Shown here: piece after piece, positions 1-5,596 of the stretch
Numbering within the stretch: position 1 is the stretch's first letter
How the letters are laid out: each line of letters opens with the position of its first letter
The notes under the pieces: model-generated
The model's input: the letters and a program-made list of their open reading frames with translations, nothing else
What the model was told of the DNA's origin: nothing
Database searches by the model: none
Program-made: the position numbers and the translations under genes
NCBI GenBank assembly: GCA_903922535.1
Contig: CAIXUF010001058.1
Location: 1 to 9,137 of the forward strand
Direction: 5' to 3'
DNA: 9,137 nt
Origin: Candidatus Hydrogenedentota bacterium
GTDB taxonomy: Bacteria; Hydrogenedentota; Hydrogenedentia; Hydrogenedentiales; CAITNO01

Positions 1-3
1 AAC

Positions 4-693
4 ATGAACAGAATGATGATTTGCTGCATGCTGGGAATGTCATTGATGGCCATGGCCTGCATGGCCGGCGCCGCCGAACCGCTAAAGCATCCTGAGTCGA
101 CGAAGGATTGGGAGGATCTGTTCTCGCCGGACTTGTCGAATGCGACCTATCCGGCCGGGGTGTGGAGCGTCAAGGACGGGGAACTTACCGCGACGGAAGA
201 CCAGGCCATCTGGACCAAGGCGGACTTCGAGAACTGCATGATTGATCTGGAATTCAAATGTGCTCCGGCTGCAAACAGCGGGGTCTTTCTGTTTTGCAGC
301 GACATGGAGAAGTGGGTCACGAGCTGCATCGAAGTGCAGATCCTCGACGATTATGCGGACAAATGGGCGAAGGTCGATCCGACATGGAAGTGCGGCGGGA
401 TTTTTGGCCGCCTGGCCCCGGCGAAACAGGTGGTCAAGCACGCCGGTGAATGGAACCACTACACCATCCGCTGCCTGGGGAAACAGGTCGACGTGGTGCT
501 CAACGGCGAGAACGTCGCCTCGATGGACATGAGCAAGTGGACCGATGCCACGAAGAACCCGGACGGTTCCAAAGCCCCGGAGTGGCTGGGCGGCCCGCTG
601 TGCAACATGGTGACTAAAGGCAAGATCGGCCTGCAGGGCAAGCACGCCGGCGCGCCCATCTGGTTCCGCAACATGAAGGTCAAGCGGCTGTAA
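4..693 (+). CDS. Secreted DUF1080 / 3-keto-disaccharide hydrolase family protein (EVQILD subtype)
   Basis: This is a 229-residue protein with an N-terminal signal peptide: a hydrophobic stretch at about residues 3-22 followed by AGAAE, giving a likely signal peptidase I cleavage near residues 23-24. The rest is one DUF1080 (PF06439) concanavalin-like beta-sandwich. Landmarks are WSVKDGEL (54-61), NSGVFLF (91-97), EVQILD (110-115), GEWNHYTIRCLGKQVDVVLNG (148-168) and a C-terminal IGLQGKHAGAPIWFRNMKVK segment (208-227). Family members act on 3-keto-glycosides, cleaving them after C3 oxidation by a partner dehydrogenase, and E110 in the ExQ motif is the likely key acid. A periplasmic or surface location is inferred. 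The start lies only 3 bases from the window edge, so its ribosome binding site is not visible; the signal peptide supports this ATG, though ATGs at 13 and 16 are alternatives. A second DUF1080 gene follows 78 bp downstream. The substrate is unknown. Confidence 0.88.
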   Translation: MNRMMICCMLGMSLMAMACMAGAAEPLKHPESTKDWEDLFSPDLSNATYPAGVWSVKDGELTATEDQAIWTKADFENCMIDLEFKCAPAANSGVFLFCSDMEKWVTSCIEVQILDDYADKWAKVDPTWKCGGIFGRLAPAKQVVKHAGEWNHYTIRCLGKQVDVVLNGENVASMDMSKWTDATKNPDGSKAPEWLGGPLCNMVTKGKIGLQGKHAGAPIWFRNMKVKRL

Positions 694-771
694 TCGCAAT
701 ATCCCGCCGCTTCTTTGCGGAAAGACTAACGCCGGCAAAACACCCCAAACCCCTTTTCAAGGACTTAGAAC

Positions 772-1365
772 ATGAAACACACAAGCATCTGTCTTATTGC
801 CCTGGCCTCCCTTGGGTCTCTGATCGTAGCGGCGGCCCCCACCGTGGGAGAGCGTGTCTCCCTGTTCAACGGAAAAGACTTGAGCGGCTGGACCGTGCTC
901 AAGTGCGAGGCGAAGGTTGACAACGGCGACATCTTTATCCAGGGCGGCAACGGCCTGGTGCAGACGGAGAAGAAGTACGCCAATTTTGTTCTGGAGTTTG
1001 ACTGGAAAGCACTGGCGGACGACAAATGGGACAGCGGCGTCTATTTCCGCTACGACAGCGTGCCCACCAACCGCCCGTGGCCCGACAAGTACCAGGCCAA
1101 TCTGCGCAAGGACGCGGAGGGCAATGTTGAGGGGCTCAAGGGTGCCAGCAGCACAGGGCTTATCAAGCCGCACGAGTGGAACAGCTTCAAGCTGACCGTC
1201 AACGGCGACAAGGCCGAACTTGAGATCAACGGCAGCCCGGCGTGGAAAGCCGAAGGGGTCGGCGGCCCCAAAAGCGGATTCATCGCACTCCAATCAGAAG
1301 TGCCCAACGGGGGCCAGCACCGGTTCCGGAACATCTACATCACGGAGTTGAAAAGCGCCGGGTAG
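772..1365 (+). CDS. Secreted DUF1080 / 3-keto-disaccharide hydrolase family protein (KYQANL subtype)
   Basis: This is a 197-residue protein with a clear signal peptide (residues 1 to about 22, ending VAAAP) and a single DUF1080 domain. The domain opens with LFNGKDLSGW (31-40), the commonest DUF1080 N-terminal signature. It continues with DSGVYFR (87-93), PDKYQANL (104-111), HEWNSFKLTVNGDKAELEIN (134-153) and a closing FIALQSEVPNGGQHRFRNI segment (170-188). Where the upstream paralogue has EVQILD this protein has KYQANL, so the glutamate of the ExQ motif is absent; it may be a distinct subtype with another catalytic or binding residue. The start is supported by AAGGA at 759-763, 8 bases before the ATG. 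The 78-bp gap from the previous gene holds no convincing terminator, so the two may be cotranscribed. The likely role is binding or cleavage of oxidised saccharides in the periplasm; the substrate is unknown. Confidence 0.87.
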   Translation: MKHTSICLIALASLGSLIVAAAPTVGERVSLFNGKDLSGWTVLKCEAKVDNGDIFIQGGNGLVQTEKKYANFVLEFDWKALADDKWDSGVYFRYDSVPTNRPWPDKYQANLRKDAEGNVEGLKGASSTGLIKPHEWNSFKLTVNGDKAELEINGSPAWKAEGVGGPKSGFIALQSEVPNGGQHRFRNIYITELKSAG

Positions 1366-1411
1366 CACCCCGCAAAGCCGGTTGGCGCCAGCCTTGTTTC
1401 ACGCTTGCTCA

Positions 1412-1430
1412 CGCTTCCCGAGGCGAAGCG
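1412..1430. terminator. Hairpin between convergent genes, possible bidirectional terminator
   Basis: A perfect 6-bp stem CGCTTC/GAAGCG encloses a 7-base loop. It starts 17 bases beyond the stop of the minus-strand membrane protein gene and lies 47 bases past the stop of the DUF1080 gene. There is no U-tract on either side, so intrinsic termination is uncertain. A second imperfect palindrome, GGTTGGCGCCAGCC at 1380-1393 followed by TTGTTT, lies nearer the plus-strand stop and could contribute. A hairpin with the same stem recurs at 5563-5581. Confidence 0.4.
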
Positions 1431-1447
1431 CCGGATTCCGGGCAGTC

Positions 1448-1726
1448 TCACCGGTTCTTCCTCAGAACCAGCCGCACGCAAATGTACGGTATAAGGAAGA
1501 CGACGTAGACGAAGATCTTCACCGCAGCTATCCCGCAATAATTGACCAAAACGAATTGCTCGCGCGTGATGGCGAACCATCTCGCGTTTGTGGTGTACAG
1601 CCAGTCCGGTGCCAGGAGAATAGCCCCAAACCATAGCAGCAGCAGTATCACTCCGCCCAGAAAGCAACGGATCAACACTTGGGCGGCCATTTCCAAGCCG
1701 TCACGACAACTGTTTTGTTCATTCAT
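1448..1726 (-). CDS. Small two-helix membrane protein, DUF6868-like
   Basis: The protein is 92 residues beginning MNEQNSCRDGLEMAAQ. Two hydrophobic helices are visible: about residues 15-36 (IRCFLGGVILLLLWFGAILL) and about 62-86 (CGIAAVKIFVYVVFLIPYICV). They are joined by a polar loop, APDWLYTTNARWFAITREQF, and the chain ends in a basic RLVLRKNR tail. The pattern of WLY...WF.i.reqF, then a KI helix ending in a PY motif, resembles what I recall of the DUF6868 family of small bacterial membrane proteins, which have no known function. The frame stays open upstream to an ATG at 1837, giving 129 residues. I prefer the ATG at 1726: the extra 37 residues look like translated spacer, and GGGAG lies 10 bases upstream of this start (CTCCC at 1737-1741 on the plus strand). 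The gene is convergent with the DUF1080 pair and divergent from the secreted modular protein. No partner is apparent. Confidence 0.7.
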   Translation of the reverse strand: MNEQNSCRDGLEMAAQVLIRCFLGGVILLLLWFGAILLAPDWLYTTNARWFAITREQFVLVNYCGIAAVKIFVYVVFLIPYICVRLVLRKNR

Positions 1727-1851
1727 TGTCCGATGTCTCCCATGTTTTGCCAGTTCCTTGAAACCATAGACCAAAACACCATGGCGCTTCACTAAATTGC
1801 CGCTGATATGGGTGAAAACGGCCGATGGGTCGACCATGGCTCACTTAAGTC

Positions 1852-1887
1852 ATGGGCGGCATGGACGATATGGACGATACGGACATA
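1852..1887. repeat. Short 9-bp tandem repeat, ATGGACGAT type
   Basis: Four consecutive 9-base units are visible: ATGGGCGGC, ATGGACGAT, ATGGACGAT and ACGGACATA. The middle two are identical and the outer two have diverged. The unit length is a multiple of three, so it reads as MDD-type repeats in frame, but no credible gene contains it. Its function is unknown. Confidence 0.6.
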
Positions 1888-1982
1888 ATCCGGCGGGTAA
1901 TTCGGATTTATGTCTATTTTGTTCCGCAAAGTCTATGGCATTTATGGTTTCGGAAGATTCTCCCTGAAGTCGACAGCCGTTT

Positions 1983-2001
1983 GGGGGTCAACGTCACCCC
2001 C
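1983..2001. other. G/C-rich inverted repeat in intergenic region
   Basis: GGGGGT at 1983-1988 pairs perfectly with ACCCCC at 1996-2001 around a 7-base loop (CAACGTC) that is itself partly palindromic. There is no U-tract after it and no gene ends nearby, so a terminator is unlikely. It could be an operator, part of an interspersed intergenic element, or chance. Confidence 0.35.
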
Positions 2002-2173
2002 CATATCACGCGGCCCCAAGCCAATGCTGGTTGTCCTGCCCCCTGACCGATTGAAGTGGCCCGTCCGTGAATGAATGACCGGTCTGCGTCCATCTTTTCC
2101 GCTCTTTCGCATAAAATACCTTTTAAGGCCCGGCCCAAACCTGGTGAATTTCCGTTTTGACACTTTTTTAGCA

Positions 2174-2202
2174 TTGACAGATGGGAACGGAAAGAATAGA
2201 AT
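2174..2202 (+). promoter_or_regulatory. Near-consensus sigma-70 promoter for the modular secreted protein
   Basis: A perfect -35 box TTGACA (2174-2179) is followed by a 17-base spacer and the -10 box TAGAAT (2197-2202), which matches TATAAT at five of six positions. Transcription would begin near 2209, giving an untranslated leader of about 72 bases before the ATG at 2281. This is the strongest promoter match I saw in the window. Confidence 0.75.
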
Positions 2203-2280
2203 ACTCTTAGGAGGTGGGACTGTCGTATCGGCTTCAGGATGCGTGCAAATTGGCGTATTAACAGAAACAAGGATGGAGCG

Positions 2281-3969
2281 ATGATTCGTAAGGCTGTTTG
2301 TATTCATTTATTCCCGGTGTGTGTGTGCGTGGCCATGTCCATGACCGCCGGAGCGGCGGATCTTGTCCAAACGCACGATCCCTTGGCGCTCAATGTCGGA
2401 CTCGGGGGGTGGGGCTTCGATACGGGCTGGATGGGCACCTCTCTGGGGTTTGGAGGCGTGTACATTCAACTCTTCGGCAACGTCGGCGGGACCGCGCTGG
2501 ACGTCAGTCTGAATGGACAAGGAAAACTCGCGTATCCGGCGGGCGTGGGCCTGGGTGGCTTGTCGTTCCAGGGCGCGACGGATGGGGGCGTCGTGTCGCA
2601 GGATCTGGGAATTGAACTGGGCGGCAAGTACCGGATCGTCATCGGGAGCACCCCCTATGAGGGCGATCTGCCTGTCGTGCCCAACACGGACATCCGTTTG
2701 GCGGACACGAAAACGGTCACGCCGTACCAGCTCGGCAGTTCGGTGACGCTCTCGGACAGCATCGACAACCAGAATTTGTACACGTACAACATCGGTGTCA
2801 AGAACCTGTTCTCCGCCGACATCGGCGTGGGCATCTCGGGCAGCGACAGCATCCAGGTGAATTTCAAGAGCCTCAATACGGACAAAGCCACCTTCACGGC
2901 CGACGGGCAGACCAATGAGATTCCCGTGACCGATTCCACGCTGGCCGTGGGAGGCATCAACGAAACACTTGGCGTCGTTCCGACGATGACCCTCACGCCC
3001 AACGTCATCGTGGGGATCACGGTGGCCTTCATTCCCTACCACATTATCATTCCCACCTTCCCGATTACGGTTCCGTTGTCGAGCCTGCTTCAGCCGGAAT
3101 ACCCCACCACGCCGGACCGGAGCATAACGTTCCAGATTCCGCCCGACGTGCTGCTGATGAACATCGGCAACGGCGCGCCCTACACCCCGCTGCCAGCGGT
3201 CACGCTAAACAACAGCTGCGGAAACGCCCCCACGGAATACATGGCCAGCGAGCGTCCGGATTTCAGCGACGCGGTATGGCAGCCCTATTCCCTGGCGCCT
3301 CTCTTCGTGCTTAGCGCCGGGGACGGGATCAAGACGGTTTACTTCAAGACCCGGAACGGTGCCGGGGAATCGGCTCCGGTCGCGGACACGATCCTCCTTG
3401 ACACCACGCCGCCTACGGGCGCGATTGTTATCAACGACAACCGCAGCGTCACCAACTCGCCCGGTGTCACACTCGCTCTGACTTGGAATGACGGCGCCGG
3501 TTCGGGCACGGCCCGGATGCGCTTCAGCAATGACGGGGCGACATGGACCGCCTGGGAGCCCCTCGCGGCCACCCGCGCCTATACCCTGCCGGCAGGCGAG
3601 GGATACAAGACCGTACGGGTACAGTTCCTGGACCGGACCAACATCAAGTCGGCGGTGTACAGCGACTACATCCGGGTGGACACGATTCCGCCCACCGGCA
3701 GCATTGTCATCAACAACGGCGCATCGAGCACGAAGACCCCATCCGTCACGCTTGGGCTGACTTGGTCGGACGGCACCGGCTCCGGCGTGTCGCGCATGCG
3801 CTTCAGCGACAACGGCGCCACGTGGACCCCCTGGGAGGCGCTCAAGGCCACGCGCGCCTACACGCTGCCGGCGGGTGCCGGTTACCACACCGTGCGCGTG
3901 CAGTACCTTGACGGCGGGAGCAACCACTCCCCCGTGTACAACGATTACATCAAGTTGCTGACCCCGTAA
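2281..3969 (+). CDS. Secreted beta-rich protein with tandem Ig-like modules
   Basis: The protein is 562 residues with a signal peptide at about 1-26 (MIRKAVCIHLFPVCVCVAMS, then MTAGAAD). I chose the ATG at 2281 over the in-frame ATG at 2239 because the signal peptide begins there and AAGGA lies 7 bases upstream. Residues about 27-300 are glycine-, threonine- and valine-rich with alternating beta patterns (for example LNVGLGGWGFDTGW); I do not recognise this domain. The C-terminus holds two 93-residue modules, 374-466 and 467-559, each starting DT.PPTG.IVIN and containing RMRFS..GATWT.WE, ATRAYTLPAG.GY.TVRVQ and VY.DYI. A diverged partial copy precedes them (about 305-373, including LSAGDGIKTVYFKTRNGAGESAPV). 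Such modules resemble bacterial Ig/FN3-like surface repeats. No membrane anchor, LPXTG or PEP-CTERM signal is visible at the end (YIKLLTP). It is monocistronic, with its own promoter and terminator. A role in binding or cell-surface structure is inferred. Confidence 0.82.
   Translation: MIRKAVCIHLFPVCVCVAMSMTAGAADLVQTHDPLALNVGLGGWGFDTGWMGTSLGFGGVYIQLFGNVGGTALDVSLNGQGKLAYPAGVGLGGLSFQGATDGGVVSQDLGIELGGKYRIVIGSTPYEGDLPVVPNTDIRLADTKTVTPYQLGSSVTLSDSIDNQNLYTYNIGVKNLFSADIGVGISGSDSIQVNFKSLNTDKATFTADGQTNEIPVTDSTLAVGGINETLGVVPTMTLTPNVIVGITVAFIPYHIIIPTFPITVPLSSLLQPEYPTTPDRSITFQIPPDVLLMNIGNGAPYTPLPAVTLNNSCGNAPTEYMASERPDFSDAVWQPYSLAPLFVLSAGDGIKTVYFKTRNGAGESAPVADTILLDTTPPTGAIVINDNRSVTNSPGVTLALTWNDGAGSGTARMRFSNDGATWTAWEPLAATRAYTLPAGEGYKTVRVQFLDRTNIKSAVYSDYIRVDTIPPTGSIVINNGASSTKTPSVTLGLTWSDGTGSGVSRMRFSDNGATWTPWEALKATRAYTLPAGAGYHTVRVQYLDGGSNHSPVYNDYIKLLTP
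3400..3957 (+). repeat. Two tandem 279-bp coding repeats (93-residue Ig-like modules)
   Basis: Unit 1 is 3400-3678 and unit 2 is 3679-3957, in exact register with no insertion or deletion. The encoded modules share their framework (DT.PPTG, RMRFS, ATRAYTLPAG, TVRVQ, DYI) but differ at many synonymous and non-synonymous sites, so the duplication is not recent. The sequence immediately before, about 3199-3399, encodes a more diverged third copy. Confidence 0.85.
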
Positions 3970-3990
3970 AGGAAGAGTTCTTCACAACCC

Positions 3991-4023
3991 GCCCCGGTCG
4001 GCATTGAGCCGGCCGGGGCTTTT
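3991..4023 (+). terminator. Intrinsic terminator of the modular secreted protein gene
   Basis: A 12-bp G/C-rich stem is formed by GCCCCGGTCGGC (3991-4002) and GCCGGCCGGGGC (4008-4019), with one G-U pair and a 5-base loop ATTGA. It is followed directly by TTTT (4020-4023). It begins 22 bases after the TAA stop. It separates this transcription unit from the LarA-family gene downstream. Confidence 0.92.
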
Positions 4024-4088
4024 GTCTGCGTGAGGTGCAGGTTTGAAACGAATGGGCCGCCGACTGCCTGGCGTTGGAGGAGTGACTC

Positions 4089-5372
4089 ATGACTGACGAT
4101 GTGACCCATGTGGCCTACGGCAGTTCCCGTATTCCGTTGAGGCTCGACAGCCGCCTTGCGCAATGGCACGTCATTGCGCCCGCCCATGAGCCGGCCCTCT
4201 CCGATCCGCATGCCACGTTCATCAATGCCTGCACCCATCCAATAGAATCCCCGCCGTTGAGTGACGTGGTGCGGCCCTCTGATCGCGTTGTCATTGTCAC
4301 CTCGGACCGGACCCGTCCGGTTCCGAACCACCTGTTGATCCCCTGGCTCCTGGAGTTGCTCCCGTCGCCGGAACGGGTGACGGTGCTGATTGGCACGGGG
4401 AGTCATCGTGTGGCGTCGCGAGAAGACATTGCGGCAAGCTTCGGCGAAGCGGCGCAGCGGGTGCGCATCGTCAGCCATGATGCGTTCGACAACGGCAACC
4501 AAGAATGCGTCGGAGAAATCGGGCCGCATTACCCGGTGTTCCTGAACCGGGCGTATGTCAATGCCGATGTACGGATAGTGCTGGGCTTCATTGAGCCTCA
4601 TTTTTTCGCGGGATTCTCCGGCGGGCCGAAGGCCGTGGTGCCGGGTGTTGCAGGCATCGAGACGATTCTCGCATCGCACAGCTTTCCCCTGATCGCCGAT
4701 CCCGGAAGCACGTGGGGGGTGCTTGCGGACAATCCTTTGCATGAGGCGGTTTCGCGGGCCGTGGCGCTTTGCCCGCCGCATTTTCTCGTCAACGTGGCCT
4801 TGAACACGGACAAGGACCTGACCGCGGTTTTCGCGGGGGATTACATTCGTGCTCACCGGACCGGGTGCGCCCACGTGCGCGCCGCCGCAACCGTTCCCGT
4901 GCCGCGCCTGTACCCGGTCGTGGTCACATCGAACAGCGGTTACCCGCTGGACCAGAACCTGTATCAGTCCGTCAAGGGGATGTCGGCGGCGGCGCGGATT
5001 CTCGCGCCCAGCGGGACGATCTTCATGGCAAGCGAATGCCGGGACGGTCTGCCTGACCACGGTCTCTTTGGGGCCATGCTCCGGCGGCACAGTTCCATTG
5101 AGGGCGTTGACGCCGAATTGCGCGGGCGAACCACGACGGAAGCGGATCAATGGCAGGTGCAGGTGCTTCTCCAGGTGCTGCGCCGCGGACAGGTACGGCT
5201 GCGCTCCAGTCTCGACGACGACACGGTGCGGGCCTGCGGACTCACGCCGGTCGCGGACATCGAACAAAGCCTTTGCGCGCATCTGCGCGCGCTCGGGCCG
5301 GAGACGCGCGTGGCAGTCCTTCCCGACGGGCCGCTGACGATTCCGTATGTCGCGGATGTGGTGGGTGCCTAG
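4089..5372 (+). CDS. LarA-family nickel-pincer racemase/epimerase
   Basis: The protein is 427 residues, the usual LarA length, with no signal peptide, so cytosolic. LarA enzymes use a nickel-pincer nucleotide (NPN) cofactor covalently attached to a lysine to racemise or epimerise 2-hydroxy acids by hydride transfer. Residues matching those of Lactiplantibacillus lactate racemase are present: TSDRTRP (71-77; D73, R76), GTGSHR (H106), EPHFFAGFSGGPK (169-181; H171, K181), ASHSF (H197) and QSVKG (Q293, K296). The H171-K181-H197 spacing of 10 and 16 matches H174-K184-H200 of the reference enzyme, so cofactor attachment and nickel coordination look intact. The start has GGAGG at 4076-4080, 8 bases upstream. 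No larB, larC or larE cofactor-synthesis gene is in the window. Known homologues act on lactate, malate, other hydroxy acids and sugar acids such as gluconate; the sugar-related neighbours make a sugar acid plausible, but the substrate cannot be read from sequence. Confidence 0.9.
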   Translation: MTDDVTHVAYGSSRIPLRLDSRLAQWHVIAPAHEPALSDPHATFINACTHPIESPPLSDVVRPSDRVVIVTSDRTRPVPNHLLIPWLLELLPSPERVTVLIGTGSHRVASREDIAASFGEAAQRVRIVSHDAFDNGNQECVGEIGPHYPVFLNRAYVNADVRIVLGFIEPHFFAGFSGGPKAVVPGVAGIETILASHSFPLIADPGSTWGVLADNPLHEAVSRAVALCPPHFLVNVALNTDKDLTAVFAGDYIRAHRTGCAHVRAAATVPVPRLYPVVVTSNSGYPLDQNLYQSVKGMSAAARILAPSGTIFMASECRDGLPDHGLFGAMLRRHSSIEGVDAELRGRTTTEADQWQVQVLLQVLRRGQVRLRSSLDDDTVRACGLTPVADIEQSLCAHLRALGPETRVAVLPDGPLTIPYVADVVGA

Positions 5373-5562
5373 ATCTTTTTGGACCAACCTTTGGACGCAC
5401 AAGGCCGACCAATTCCTGATGTCTCTCAGGGAAAGCTGGAGGCACCCCTCCCCCCGGTTCCGCCAAATACCCATGGACAATAATGAGCGGCTGTGCCGCG
5501 TGAACATCACACCAACACCGCTTCACCTGCCCCGGGTCTGCATTGCCGCGCACAGCCTCGGG

Positions 5563-5581
5563 CGCTTCACGGGCGGAAGCG
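5563..5581. terminator. Hairpin between convergent genes, possible terminator
   Basis: A perfect 6-bp stem CGCTTC/GAAGCG encloses a 7-base loop, 15 bases beyond the stop of the minus-strand membrane-TPR gene. It has the same stem and loop length as the hairpin at 1412-1430, which is placed almost identically relative to the other minus-strand gene. It lacks a U-tract. The remaining spacer after the LarA-family gene, 5373-5562, contains a T-run at 5375-5379 without a preceding stem and nothing else I can identify. Confidence 0.4.
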
Positions 5582-5596
5582 TTCTGCGACCCCGCT

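Larger units (their letters stand above)
1727..2173. other. Non-coding divergent intergenic region
   Basis: About 450 bases lie between the start of the minus-strand membrane protein gene and the promoter of the plus-strand secreted protein. Open frames exist on both strands, but none has a convincing ribosome binding site, family resemblance or amino-acid composition like a real protein, so I treat the stretch as non-coding. Contents worth noting are a 9-bp tandem repeat at 1852-1887, an ACTTAAGT palindrome just before it, a G/C hairpin at 1983-2001, and lower GC content towards 2100-2200 leading into the promoter. I could not identify a promoter for the minus-strand gene here. Confidence 0.6.

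Noticed and set aside
704..720. CCGC/GCGG hairpin between the two DUF1080 genes as a terminator
   Set aside because: The stem is only 4 bp with no U-tract, so the two genes can still be cotranscribed.
1852..2046. Plus-strand frame of 64 residues containing the 9-bp repeat (MGGMDDMDD)
   Set aside because: The only structure is the DNA repeat; the remainder looks like random translation and no ribosome binding site precedes it.
2239..2280. Upstream in-frame ATG at 2239 as the start of the secreted protein
   Set aside because: It would place 14 polar residues before an otherwise normal signal peptide; the ATG at 2281 has AAGGA at a good distance and begins the basic n-region.
2075..2284. Plus-strand frame of 69 residues ending in an ATGA overlap with the secreted protein start
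   Set aside because: The overlap looks like translational coupling, but the frame runs straight through the near-consensus promoter and has no ribosome binding site or recognisable sequence.
1942..2307. Minus-strand open frames of 121 residues (1942-2307) and 118 residues (1914-2270) in the intergenic region
   Set aside because: Their composition is rich in Arg, Pro and His with no domain or signal, they overlap each other and the promoter of the plus-strand gene, and I see no ribosome binding site.
3945..5510. Minus-strand open frame of 521 residues opposite the LarA gene
   Set aside because: It is a shadow of the high-GC LarA coding strand: Arg/His-rich, no motifs, and the plus-strand frame has unmistakable catalytic motifs and a good ribosome binding site.
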